A DNA stretch of 64,000 nucleotides from assembly GCA_004014935.1 (NCBI GenBank), contig CP025322.1:2604001-2668000 (forward strand), read 5' to 3'. Shown here in pieces: positions 46,447 through 56,125 of the stretch (its first letter is position 1; each line of letters begins with the position of its first letter). Under the pieces are notes generated by a model. It made no database searches. It was not told where the DNA came from and saw only the letters and a list, made by a program, of their open reading frames with translations. The stretch is from Saccharomycopsis malanga (lineage: Eukaryota > Ascomycota > Saccharomycetes > Ascoideales > Saccharomycopsidaceae). Position numbers and translations under genes: made by a program.

Positions 46447-47236
46447 CTTGTCCGTATAATGTATTGCACGTCTTGTATAATACAACCTACACCTGAGCTA
46501 CTGCCACGTCTTACACACTAAAGGGCCTTTTATACCACCAATTTTTTTCGCCAAACAATACATTTTAGCTTGGTTTTTTCGCCGAGATATACAGAAATTG
46601 ATCCATATTGTGGGGCCCCGGCCTGTCATCGCACATCATCTTCTCACTAAATCACCTTTCAATCTTGCAACTCATTCTACGCTTCATGTGACCCATTAAT
46701 ATCCAAATTACTTCTATATAACCTTAAAACCCTGTCCAAACAATACCCATGTGACTCGGCTGATGGGATACGGCTTTGAATGATCACTTTTTGGCACTAA
46801 ACTTGCACACAATTAGCTCAGAAAAACAATGACCTAATTCATTACCATAACTAATTGGCCAACCTCCGCGGGGCCTAAATAGCCTTATTATAGATATATG
46901 CACTGATGGCATGATCCATGCATCGCCTCGCGTCATTATCGGCATGTCTCATAACCATACCAAAAAATATGTAAACATAGGAAGAAAAAAAGTCTATAAA
47001 CAAATCAAGGCGTTTAATTTCATTATATCGATTATAAACAATTTCAGTGATTTACAGGGTTTAAATTTGAATAATTTTTGCAAAAAAAAATAGCGCTCAA
47101 CATTGTTGAAGTTGTGGAAAGTTTTTTTCTTGTTTTTTGAGCGTGAAAACCCATAGGGCATCTAGCGCATTCTAAAAAGAATTGTTTTTAGCGCTATTAA
47201 GAGTTTATATAGGCGGCTAAATAAATAATCTACAAA
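46447..47236. other. divergent promoter of permease and SMC4
   Basis: A forkhead-type GTAAACA at 46971-46977 is the only named motif I see on the SMC4 side; condensin genes are cell-cycle regulated, but one site is weak evidence. No gene is seen. Confidence 0.35.
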
Positions 47237-50200
47237 ATGCCTTTAAATGCCTTGAGATCGCCACTCAAGTCACTCAACAATAATGTGAGTGTTATTTCCC
47301 CGTCGAAAAACCGGTTTATAGCAGATGAAAGACCTGATTTGCCTCCTCCATCCGCTACAGTTGGCCAACCGTTGGAAATATTGGCGCTTTCTCCTACAAA
47401 GTCAAGTTATCTACGCCAGGAGGACACGGAAGAGGCTCCACAGAGTCGGCTAGTGATTGAGAAACTTGTGCTTACAAACTTCAAATCGTACGTTGGGGTA
47501 CAAGAAGTGGGACCGTTCCATTCTTCATTTTCGGCAGTTGTTGGACCCAACGGCTCGGGGAAATCAAATGTTATTGATTCCATGTTGTTTGTTTTTGGGT
47601 TTCGAGCCAGCAAAATGCGGCAGGCCAAGTTATCAGAGTTGATACATAATTCCGACAAGCATCAGAACTTGAAGTTTTGTTCTGTCGATATACATTTTCA
47701 GCAAGTGATTGATAAGCAGGAATATGGTGAGAACGAAAGTCCTGTTGAGGTTGTGCCTGATCAAGGGATAGTCGTCACTCGTAAGGCATACAGAAATAAT
47801 CTGTCAGAGTATTTTATTAACGGGAAGAAGAGTAATTATACCGTTGTGACAACATTATTGAAAGAAAAAGGAATTGACTTGGATCATAAGCGGTTTTTGA
47901 TTCTTCAAGGAGAAGTCGAGCTGATTGCTCAAATGAAACCAAAGGCAGAAAGAGACAATGATGACGGACTATTAGAGTATTTGGAAGATATCATTGGAAC
48001 AGCACAATATAAACAGAAGATTGAAGTATCATTACTGGAGGTCAATAGCTTGAATGATGTTTGCGTAGAAAAAGAAAACCGGTTTGAACTCGTTGAAAAG
48101 GAAAAAGATAGTTTAGAAACAGAAAAAGACAAAGCCTTGTTGTTTTTGAAACTCGAAAGACAGTTGATAAACCAGAAATCCATATATTATCAGTCAGAAA
48201 TTTATCGGAACACGCAAAAATCGAAGCAAAACCTTGAAGAGTATAATAAGCTCAAGCAAAGATTAGAAGAAGAAAAACGGATAAATATAGAACTTGTAAC
48301 TGAAATCAAAGGGTTAGAGACTAGATTTGCTGAATCCAATAAACGAGTCGGGGCCCTTAACAAACAAATCAATGAGTTGCAAAGATTGCAAAGAAACATA
48401 GAGAAAGAAAATGTCAAATACGATGAACAAAAGAAGAATTTGACTAACCGGATGAAGAAAAGTGAAAAAGTGATTGCCAATACCACTACTAGTTTGAGCC
48501 ACAACAATATGAAGTTGCAAAATTGGTTGAACGATCAAAAAGAATACGACGAGTCTTTGAAAGAGTTGCAGCAACAATTGCAAGTGGAAAATACCGAATT
48601 GGAAGGCATACGGCTGGACTTGGCTGCCAAGACTAAACCATACAACGATAAGATATCCAAGATACAAAAAGAATTGCAGCCTTGGAATGAGAAATTGAAT
48701 GAGAAAGAATCACAAGTGAAAATCGCTGCAAGTAACGTTGACTTGATAAAAAACGAGTTTCTCAACATCGATAAAGAAATCGACGCAAAAACCAATGAAA
48801 TGGAAAAAATTATAGACCAAGGTAAGGAAAAACAACAATTATTGTTGTCGTTACGTAAAGAAAAGGCCAAGATTTCCAAACAAATCGAACATGGCAATAA
48901 AGAAACAAAAACGGCCGAAACCAAGTTGCAGACAATGAAGGAAAACTTGATGAATCTCCGTTTGAAATCAAATGAAGCTAAAACATCTGTGAACAATTCC
49001 CAGAATAAGTCTAAAGTGTTGTCTGGATTGATGAGATTGCAGCAATCTGGCCGGATTTCGGGCTTCCATGGAAGATTAGGAGATTTGGCAGTTATAGATG
49101 ACAAGTACGACGTGGCGGTATCGACTGCTTGCGCTCAGTTGGATGATATGGTTGTTGACACCGTTGAGACTGGCCAGCAATGCATAGATTATTTGAGAAG
49201 CAAAAGTTTGGGCTATGCTCGTTTCATATGTCTAGACAAGTTGAAAAAGTTCAACATGAACAAAATTAATACTCCGATGAACATTCCAAGGTTGTTTGAC
49301 TTGATCGTGCCAAAAAGCGACAAGTTTTTGCCTGCTTTCTACAATGCAATGCGTGATACCTTGGTGGCAGACAACTTGCGACAAGCCAACAGCGCCGCCT
49401 ATGGCACAGGCAGACGGTATCGCGTAGTCACTTTGGATGGCAAGTTGATAGATACTTCGGGAACCTTATCTGGTGGGGGCAACTATGTCCATAGAGGAGG
49501 TATGAAAACCAAGTCTAATGCTGAAAGCGGAGATATGTATACAGAAGAAGATGTCAGACAATTGGAACATGAGTTGACTTCGAAAGAAAAGCATTTCCAG
49601 AGTGCCCAGGAGTCTTTAAGAGAAATGGGAAATGTTTTGAATGACTTGAAAGACCGTTATCCTCAGGTGGATCTTCAAATCTCCAAAGTGGAGATGGAAA
49701 TGAAGTCGTTGACCGCAGAATTAACCTCTCTCACAAATATTGTAGAAGAGTTGAACGCCAATAAGGATGCTGCACGGAAAAAAATACAACAGGACTTGGA
49801 AAATGCTGAGAAGGTGGTTTTACTGCGGAAACAGGAGTTGCAGCAACTCCAACAGGGAGCATCTTCGTTGGAAAACGAATTGAAAGCTTTGGAAGCAAAG
49901 ATTATGGATATTGGGGGAGTCAAGTTGAAAATGCAAAAATCCAAAGTGGACGGAATCTACCAGAAAATAGAAATCTTGAATGAAAAATCCTCCACCGCTT
50001 TACATTCGATTAAAAAGTTGCAAAATGAGATCAAACGAGGTGAAACCACTTTGGCAAATAATAAAAAAGAATACGAAGCAAGCGAAAGGGAATTGCAATT
50101 GCTAGACGAACAGTATAACAGTAAAAATAAAAATACTGTAGAGTTGGAAAAACAGATTATCACATTGACAGATGAAAAGGATAACGTTAATAATATTGTT

Positions 50201-51574
50201 GAAGAAATCAAACAAGAATTAGATTCAAGAATATCCAAAGTCAATGAGCTGAAATCCACAGAAATCGAGCTTGAAAATGGAATAGAAAAATTGGAAGCAG
50301 TTGTTAAACAAGAACAAAGAATTATTAATGATTTGAAAAGCCAATGGGATCATCTTGAGTTGCGTGACATTAGTCATTTGATTTCATGGATGGATTTGGG
50401 AGTTCCTATGAAAAAGATGGCTGTTAATGAACAAAAGAAAGAGAAACAGAATAAGAGAAAGAGAAAGAGAGGAATTAGAAAAGATGGTGAGATTAATGGT
50501 GAGAATAATGGTGAAACTAATGATGTTTACAATAATGATGAAGAGAATAATGATGAAGAGAATAATGATGAAGAGAATAATGATGAAGATAGTGAAATGG
50601 ATGTTGACAGTGATGAAGAGGAAGATGAGGAAGATGAGAATGGAGAAGGAGTTGATGAGAATAAGAAGACTGGCGATCAAAATGATGAGAATGAAAAGAT
50701 TGATGACACAATAAACCAATACGATGCTAAAGAAATTGAAGAGCTTAAACAATTGTTCAAAAGCACTGAACTTCCAACGTTTGGTGAAGAACAACTTATT
50801 ACAATCAATCGAGACATTTTATCTAGGCAAATTGCAAAGCTTGAGAACGAATTGGAGAATCTCCGAGTTGATGTTGATATTTTAGAAGAATATGGCAAGA
50901 GAGCTACTGAATATCAACATCGGAAACTAGATTTAAATGAAGCGATAGCCAGAAGAGAAGAATTGCGGAATTATGTCGAAGAAATGAAAAAGAATAGATT
51001 GAATGAGTTTATGAAAGGGTTTTACACCATTTCAATGACATTGAAAGAAATGTACCAAATGATCACCATGGGTGGTAATGCTGAATTGGAACTTGTTGAT
51101 AGCTTGGATCCGTTCGCCGAAGGTATTTTGTTTAGCGTGATGCCTCCTAAAAAGTCATGGAAAAACATTTCCAACTTGTCAGGTGGAGAAAAGACTCTCA
51201 GTTCTCTAGCGTTGGTGTTTGCTTTACATCGGTATAAACCAACGCCGTTATATGTGATGGATGAAATTGATGCTGCTTTGGACTTTCGAAATGTGTCCAT
51301 TGTCGCCAATTATATCAAGGAACGTACAAAAAACGCACAGTTTATTGTCATCTCGTTGAGAAATAACATGTTTGAGTTGGCACAACGTTTGGTTGGTATC
51401 TACAAGGTGGAGAACATGACTCGAAGCGTCACTTTGAAAAATAAAGATTTGGTCAATGGTAAGCAGCGGGAGGATGAGACCAATAGCCAGAAAAAACCAA
51501 GTGCAAGAGCTCGACTGCAAGCCTTGGTAGAAGCTTCGAAACTGAGTTCACAATCAAAATCATTACTGAATTGA
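47237..51574 (+). CDS. SMC4: condensin subunit Smc4
   Basis: A 1445-aa SMC ATPase of condensin, which compacts mitotic chromosomes with Smc2. N-terminal tail with SPSK and SPTK (CDK-type) sites, Walker A GPNGSGKSN at 103-111, coiled coil, hinge at about 590-770 (SGFHGRLGDLAVID, ANSAAYGTGRRYRV, TLSGGG), second coil, signature NLSGGEKTLSSLAL near 1313 and Walker B YVMDEIDAALDF near 1338. An unusual Lys/Arg then Asn/Asp/Glu-rich insert (about residues 1065-1155) interrupts the distal coiled coil, partly made of a repeated EENND unit. CTG codons at 47801 and 47921 fall at positions that are Ser in yeast or many fungal Smc4 proteins (NNSSKYYIN; GEVESIAQMKPK). Start: the ATG at 47237. Confidence 0.97.
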   Translation: MPLNALRSPLKSLNNNVSVISPSKNRFIADERPDLPPPSATVGQPLEILALSPTKSSYLRQEDTEEAPQSRLVIEKLVLTNFKSYVGVQEVGPFHSSFSAVVGPNGSGKSNVIDSMLFVFGFRASKMRQAKLSELIHNSDKHQNLKFCSVDIHFQQVIDKQEYGENESPVEVVPDQGIVVTRKAYRNNLSEYFINGKKSNYTVVTTLLKEKGIDLDHKRFLILQGEVELIAQMKPKAERDNDDGLLEYLEDIIGTAQYKQKIEVSLLEVNSLNDVCVEKENRFELVEKEKDSLETEKDKALLFLKLERQLINQKSIYYQSEIYRNTQKSKQNLEEYNKLKQRLEEEKRINIELVTEIKGLETRFAESNKRVGALNKQINELQRLQRNIEKENVKYDEQKKNLTNRMKKSEKVIANTTTSLSHNNMKLQNWLNDQKEYDESLKELQQQLQVENTELEGIRLDLAAKTKPYNDKISKIQKELQPWNEKLNEKESQVKIAASNVDLIKNEFLNIDKEIDAKTNEMEKIIDQGKEKQQLLLSLRKEKAKISKQIEHGNKETKTAETKLQTMKENLMNLRLKSNEAKTSVNNSQNKSKVLSGLMRLQQSGRISGFHGRLGDLAVIDDKYDVAVSTACAQLDDMVVDTVETGQQCIDYLRSKSLGYARFICLDKLKKFNMNKINTPMNIPRLFDLIVPKSDKFLPAFYNAMRDTLVADNLRQANSAAYGTGRRYRVVTLDGKLIDTSGTLSGGGNYVHRGGMKTKSNAESGDMYTEEDVRQLEHELTSKEKHFQSAQESLREMGNVLNDLKDRYPQVDLQISKVEMEMKSLTAELTSLTNIVEELNANKDAARKKIQQDLENAEKVVLLRKQELQQLQQGASSLENELKALEAKIMDIGGVKLKMQKSKVDGIYQKIEILNEKSSTALHSIKKLQNEIKRGETTLANNKKEYEASERELQLLDEQYNSKNKNTVELEKQIITLTDEKDNVNNIVEEIKQELDSRISKVNELKSTEIELENGIEKLEAVVKQEQRIINDLKSQWDHLELRDISHLISWMDLGVPMKKMAVNEQKKEKQNKRKRKRGIRKDGEINGENNGETNDVYNNDEENNDEENNDEENNDEDSEMDVDSDEEEDEEDENGEGVDENKKTGDQNDENEKIDDTINQYDAKEIEELKQLFKSTELPTFGEEQLITINRDILSRQIAKLENELENLRVDVDILEEYGKRATEYQHRKLDLNEAIARREELRNYVEEMKKNRLNEFMKGFYTISMTLKEMYQMITMGGNAELELVDSLDPFAEGILFSVMPPKKSWKNISNLSGGEKTLSSLALVFALHRYKPTPLYVMDEIDAALDFRNVSIVANYIKERTKNAQFIVISLRNNMFELAQRLVGIYKVENMTRSVTLKNKDLVNGKQREDETNSQKKPSARARLQALVEASKLSSQSKSLLN

Positions 51575-51747
51575 GGTTAAGATGGGTTGTATATATGACT
51601 GTAATATATTGTCTTGCAATAGTTTGGTTTGGTTTGATTTGGTTTCTGTAGAGATTATGGTGATTTGTTTGATGGTAGATTGTTTGATGGCGATCATATA
51701 AAGATGTTTATGTGTTACACCATAAACGGTAAGCAAAGCAAATCACA

Positions 51748-51782
51748 GGGCAGGATGGCTCAGTAGTTAGAGGCCTGAAATG
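51748..51782 (+). mobile_element. SINE 5'-end scrap
   Basis: CAGGGCAGGATGGCTCAGTA, then GTTAGAGGCC: a head like the 21641 copy (GGGCAGGATTGCTCAGTGG). It lies just 5' of a small orphan ORF. Confidence 0.5.
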
Positions 51783-51851
51783 ATGGATTAAGATGGAATA
51801 AACAATGTTATAAGTGGAGATGAAGTTGATATCACGTATTTGAAAACAAAA

Positions 51852-52130
51852 ATGACACAGTTAACGAACCAGGGCAGTTTACAAGGATTTGTAGTGTTTA
51901 AAAATGAAGAGAAAGAAGATAAAATCCGTTCAAAGGAAACCCAAAGTATATTAGTACAGTTACTTGAACATAGCAAAGAACTTTACGTGCATGAAATTGA
52001 TCCAAACGATTTCCGTCATTTTGATGAAAATGAATTAAATAATGTAGCCAAAAGCAAGTTTTATTCATCGCTCTATAAATTCGATAACACTTTCAGTTCC
52101 AACCGAAATAGAAGAGACTTTTTACGATGA
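51852..52130 (+). CDS. small orphan ORF, possibly a gene remnant
   Basis: A 92-aa hydrophilic ORF beginning MTQLTNQGSLQGFVVF and ending NRNRRDFLR. The frame is open and protein-like for about 20 codons upstream of the ATG (DGINNVISGDEVDITYLKTK), back almost to the SINE head at 51748-51782. This suggests either an upstream start now lost or the 3' remnant of a longer gene. I do not recognise a domain. Composition (Asn, Lys, Glu, Asp) resembles coding sequence of this genome. No clear TATA or intron signals were found. Confidence 0.35.
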   Translation: MTQLTNQGSLQGFVVFKNEEKEDKIRSKETQSILVQLLEHSKELYVHEIDPNDFRHFDENELNNVAKSKFYSSLYKFDNTFSSNRNRRDFLR

Positions 52131-52521
52131 TAACGCATAGAGATTGCACGATGATAGACTGTATCTAGGTATTTCGAGATGTATATCATTGGTGAAAAAC
52201 GTCTGTATTCTTTTGATCATATGGTTTAATCCACTAGATACATAAAAATCCCGTATTGTATGTTTTCTCTATCTGCAGTTGCAAGTCTTGTTCCTTTTAC
52301 TAGTTCTTATTGGTCAAACTTGTCATTCGGTACTTGTAGCCACTTGTTGAGTCTGTTCTATTGTCTAGAACCTATGTGTATCTTTTCCGGCATTTCATAA
52401 GCTACAATTTAATTAGTATAAACAACTGTTTTCTTTCCATCATATACAGCTACAAATCTTTATCAGTGACACACACCACCATTTGTGTTCTTTGACTATA
52501 GTTATAATAGTGTACTACTAA
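52131..52521. other. intergenic, no gene recognised
   Basis: AT-rich, with no repeats or ORFs that can be supported. Confidence 0.4.
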
Positions 52522-52570
52522 TAATAATATCATATATTACAAGCCCAGTCATACTTTTGCATATACTCTC

Positions 52571-52624
<54 letters not shown>

Positions 52625-52775
52625 GGGGACTTGGTAAAGCCCAATCATGCCCTCTTAATCATAGTTGACTCACCTGTGTTCCTGTTCGGTCATTTTTCTC
52701 GTTTTCAAGACTACAAACCGCTGAAATATCCTGCCATGTCTTATTTTCTTCTCCTAAGGCCATCTGGCCCAGCAA
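52522..52775 (-). mobile_element. SINE copy with expanded ATT tail
   Basis: On the minus strand: GGGCCAGATGGCCTTAGG head, GAAAAATGACCGAACAGGAA, CACAGGTGAG block, GGGCTTTACCAAGTCCCC, then a pure (ATT)n of about 17 units (52571-52624) and a second tail CTGGGCTTGTAATATATGAT. The microsatellite sits exactly where the SINE module ends. Confidence 0.75.
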
Positions 52776-52821
52776 TTTACTGTACTAGTTATAAGATATC
52801 TAAATATATACAGTTGCTGAT

Positions 52822-52962
52822 GGACTATCCTGCCCAGCGACTAGTGCTCTCGGAAAAGAGAAAAAACACCTACGAGGCTCAAGCCAATTACGATTTCCTC
52901 TACCCAGTTTTACAAAGCCCTCAAAATGTGGCTCGTATATATACAAAACTGATATGTTGTGC
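52822..52962 (+). mobile_element. diverged SINE copy
   Basis: CTATCCTGCCCAGCGACTAG, TGCTCTCGGAAAAGAGAAAA, AGGCTCAAGCCAATTACGAT, ACCCAGTTTTACAAAGCCCT, CGTATATATACAAAACTGAT. An older copy, without a clean tail. Confidence 0.65.
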
Positions 52963-53062
52963 TGTTTTATACTTCATTTACTCATGTTCAAGTATCTCTG
53001 CCCAGGCGAAATCGCTACTATATATTCCAAAGTGCGGTTAGCAATTAACGTGCGGTCTTCGC

Positions 53063-53073
53063 AAAAAATTTTA
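53063..53073 (+). promoter_or_regulatory. RRPE-like site before RSA3
   Basis: AAAAAATTTTA is 70-80 bp before the RSA3 ATG. No PAC core is seen beside it. Confidence 0.4.
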
Positions 53074-53141
53074 TATATAGTGTATAGTATATACTGAAAT
53101 TTGAGAAGTTGACATATTTATGTATAAGAGCAAGGGATAAA

Positions 53142-53846
53142 ATGCAGCATAGTATAGTATCAGAAGGAAAGAGGCCGGTGAACAGAAAGAACAGAAGACG
53201 GAAGAAGCGGAGAACCGAGGATTTTTCGTCCAGTGAGGAGAGTAGTAGTAGTAGTAGTAGTAATAGTAGTAGTGAAAGCGAAAATGAAAGTGAAAATGAA
53301 GAGCAAAAGAGTAGCGTAGTGGCTTCGTCAGAAGCTAACTCTAATGTTGCGAGCAATAAACAGATAATGGCTTCGCTACAGAATGTTATTGATGAAGATG
53401 AAGAGGAAAAAAAAGAATTTGAACAGATGAGTATATCTAGTGATTTACGGAAAAAATTGAATGGATTAGAACAATATGGAGAATTTCAGAAGTCTCGCTC
53501 TTTGTTAGTTAATAAGATTTCTAATTTGGGTGCTGTGAACGAATCCTTGCTCAAATCCGAGGCGTTTTTCAAAGAATTTGCCAGAAAAAACTTGTTTGAC
53601 AGCGATAAAAGTAGAATTACGAATACCAAAGAAGAAAATGATGATAAGGATGAATTAAAAGACAAAAGTGCTTTACTAGATGAATATTTGAGTTTGATGA
53701 TGTCGAATCACGATGCTGATTTAGACGTCTTGAGAACTGCCAGTGATCTAAACAGCTTTTCATTGCCTATTCTCGCAACCTTATTGAAAGAGGGCGGAAA
53801 CATGTTTGATTATGAGAGTTTGAACACTATTGTTAATTATAAATAA
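53142..53846 (+). CDS. RSA3: ribosome assembly protein Rsa3
   Basis: A 234-aa nucleolar 60S-assembly factor. The signature KNRRRKKRRT followed by an acidic Ser tract (FSSSEESSSSSSSNSSSESE) is nearly the same as in S. cerevisiae Rsa3 (KNRRRKKRRTADVSSSDSSS). The C-terminal domain LLDEYLSLMMSNHDADLDVL and LNSFSLPILATLLKEGG, MFDYESL matches EYLNLLFENYGDDINRLRAA and KSLSILADALQEG, MFD of yeast. Start: the ATG at 53142 (MQHSIVSEGKRPVNRKNRR). The Ser tract is encoded by an AGT repeat, likely length-variable. Confidence 0.93.
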   Translation: MQHSIVSEGKRPVNRKNRRRKKRRTEDFSSSEESSSSSSSNSSSESENESENEEQKSSVVASSEANSNVASNKQIMASLQNVIDEDEEEKKEFEQMSISSDLRKKLNGLEQYGEFQKSRSLLVNKISNLGAVNESLLKSEAFFKEFARKNLFDSDKSRITNTKEENDDKDELKDKSALLDEYLSLMMSNHDADLDVLRTASDLNSFSLPILATLLKEGGNMFDYESLNTIVNYK

Positions 53847-54179
53847 GCAATTGTTGGATTGTACAAATCGGTAGCCATAAAGTAGTGACACTTGAGGCTA
53901 TAGATGATTTTTTTTGGCCAGATATTCTACATTTGTCAATTGGTCAGCATATAATTGATTAGCGTGTGTTGCCTTTACTACAGTATAGATTTCATAACAA
54001 GTATTGGTATATTGTACATTATTCAACACCATCTTGCCAATGCCTCGTTATCTTAACAATTACCTGGAAATTTTTTAAATGGAATAGTGTAACTAATCAT
54101 TAATTGGTTGAAATAGAAGTGATTTTTTTGTGGAATTATATGAGTTGGTTAATATTTTGGAAAAATACAAGATTTTTAG

Positions 54180-54442
54180 TTTAAATGTGGCCGATTCAGC
54201 AGTTGGTAAAAATTTGTAAGAATTATTAAGTGGTGGGTAAGATATATACGAATATTAATGGTGGTTGATTTATTAGTTGGTAAAATATATAAGAATATTA
54301 AATGCGGTTGATTTAGTAGTTGGTAAAGATTATTAAATCTGGTCAATTAAACAGTTGATGAGCAGAAATTAGAATTATTGAATCCGGTCAATTAAACAGT
54401 TGGTAAAATATATAAAAATTATCAAATGTGGTGAGTCAAACA
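54180..54442. repeat. degenerate tandem repeat
   Basis: About seven imperfect 35-45-bp units with GTTGATTTAGTAGTTGGTAA / CAATTAAACAGTTGGTAAAA and ATTAAATG words. Bases 53847-54179 show no gene. Confidence 0.7.
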
Positions 54443-54446
54443 GTTA

Positions 54447-54758
54447 ATTGGGGTTTTCCCACTGGGTTTTACCAAGTCTTATTTAACATACTGCGTATAT
54501 ACAAAACTAATATGTACTGTGTTCGATTCCCCATACGAACACTTTTTACTCGTTGTTTTTTACAATGGTAAACAGTTTCACTTGCTTGATCAGCATTGTA
54601 AAAAGTGGTCATCTTGGAAATCGAACCCGTGAGCTTGTTTGAGAGTATTACTCAACAAATTATCCTGCCAGGTCATTGTTCTCTTCTCCGAGAACACCGG
54701 CCACTGAGTCATATGGCCCAGCGGCTGATATTGCTCGAAATATATGATAATATTACAA
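54447..54758. mobile_element. composite of SINE pieces in both orientations
   Basis: On the + strand: CCCACTGGGTTTTACCAAGTC module, GTATATACAAAACTAATATG, then TGTTCGATTCC (B box) at 54519-54529. From about 54590 the minus strand carries a head: GGGCCATATGACTCAGTGG, TGTTCTCGGAGAAGAGAACA, a spacer, GGGTTCGATTTCC (B box) and CCACTTTTTACAATGCTGA. A + strand tail TGCTCGAAATATATGATA closes it. At least two insertions in opposite directions. Confidence 0.75.
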
Positions 54759-54842
54759 CTAATCAAACAGCTGACCAACAGTTCCATATGCTACAGTAGA
54801 AATAGGCAAAATAACCTATCATTTCAAAAGTAATTCAGTGGC

Positions 54843-55883
54843 TCAGGGGTAAAATCCATTGCGGTGAGCCATTATGTTTTGCTGGAGTTGGGCGAGGTTT
54901 TGTATGAGGTCAGTTTTCAAAGAGTCTGTGGTGGCTAGATTTACAAGTGTTTGGGCAATTTCTGTATCGGGTGGCACCAAGAGGTTGTTTTCCTCGTTGG
55001 GTTTGAAAAAAGTGTAAGGATCAGGAGGGTTTGGTGTGTCCAAGTCCAGAGATCGTGATATACAACTGTTTAAAATGATCAAGTACTGATTAAAGGTTTT
55101 TAGCAACTTGAAGTTTTTACCGTTCGACAAGGTCAAGTTTGTGATCAAATCAGACGAGTCAACCATGAGTTTCTGGACCTCTGTGTCAAAAGCAAGTTGG
55201 CTAGACTCTTTGGCAAGTTGATCTAAGATAATATTTCGATTGTCCAAGGTTCCCAGGATGTACAACTGGCCATTTGATTGTTTTTGTCTGCTTAGTAGCT
55301 TGTCTTTCAAATTTGAGATTTCCAATTCTTTTTTTCTCAATTCGACTTGGTGATTTGATTTCAAGGATTTATTCATATTTTCCAACTTTATACAGTACTG
55401 ATTTAGGCTGATAAGCTGGCTTTTTTGTGATTCCAGCGATTTGTCAGCCTGTTTCTGTTTCAAAACATGTTTATGATTCTCCTGTTCCAACTGTCGAATG
55501 TACTTGTCTTTTGTATTGTTATCTGCTCGCATATCGTCCAATAATTTCTGTTTCTCATTAATTTTATCTAGCAAATGCTGTTTTTGCTCCTTGAAACTCT
55601 CCAAGTTTCTCAACAACGAATAAATCGTGTTCAACACATGCTTGTCATTTTTCACCAACTTTTCATTAAGGATAATCTTACGCTTTATTCTGTTCTCCTG
55701 TTCCATCCGTATTTCAGCATCTTCAAAAAGATCCAACTGGAAATCCATAAGTTGGTGATAGTTTATCGAACAAAACTTTAGTCTATCTTCATCACCACTC
55801 TCAAGAAACCCTTTGGATTCCAACAGATTGTTGACAAATTCCGCCGCCTTTTTGATCCCTCCAAGTTCCTCTTTAAAATCCAT
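54843..55883 (-). CDS. coiled-coil protein, ADIP/Msd1 (SSX2IP)-like
   Basis: A 346-aa, mostly coiled-coil protein. The N-terminal 110 residues (GGIKKAAEFVNNLLESKGFL, then FCSINYHQLMDFQLDLFEDA and HVLNTIYSLLRNLESF) resemble the ADIP domain of SSX2IP/Msd1 proteins, which anchor microtubules or gamma-tubulin complexes at spindle poles and centrosomes. Heptads run from about 55 to 210; the C-terminal 130 residues are helical with a Pro-rich patch (TPNPPDPYTFFKP). Identification rests on a short pattern and could be wrong; a generic coiled-coil protein is the alternative. It is divergent from NSP1 over a 242-bp promoter. Confidence 0.55.
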   Translation of the reverse strand: MDFKEELGGIKKAAEFVNNLLESKGFLESGDEDRLKFCSINYHQLMDFQLDLFEDAEIRMEQENRIKRKIILNEKLVKNDKHVLNTIYSLLRNLESFKEQKQHLLDKINEKQKLLDDMRADNNTKDKYIRQLEQENHKHVLKQKQADKSLESQKSQLISLNQYCIKLENMNKSLKSNHQVELRKKELEISNLKDKLLSRQKQSNGQLYILGTLDNRNIILDQLAKESSQLAFDTEVQKLMVDSSDLITNLTLSNGKNFKLLKTFNQYLIILNSCISRSLDLDTPNPPDPYTFFKPNEENNLLVPPDTEIAQTLVNLATTDSLKTDLIQNLAQLQQNIMAHRNGFYP

Positions 55884-56125
55884 ATTTCTGCCCTTGAATC
55901 AGAAAAATAAGCCTTCAAACACCTCTATATGTCTCTATATGTTGAATAGTACCAATATACCATCGCGCACGTTATGCACGCTTTGCATCCGTTTGAAAAT
56001 TGCGAATTTTGTCGAAGAATTTGCGCTATGTTTTGATTAATTTACAATATTTACTAAAAGAGATTGAACATCAACAGTGATTGAATCTTGCGGTAGCTCT
56101 GGAATCGTAGTATATTTGATCATAA

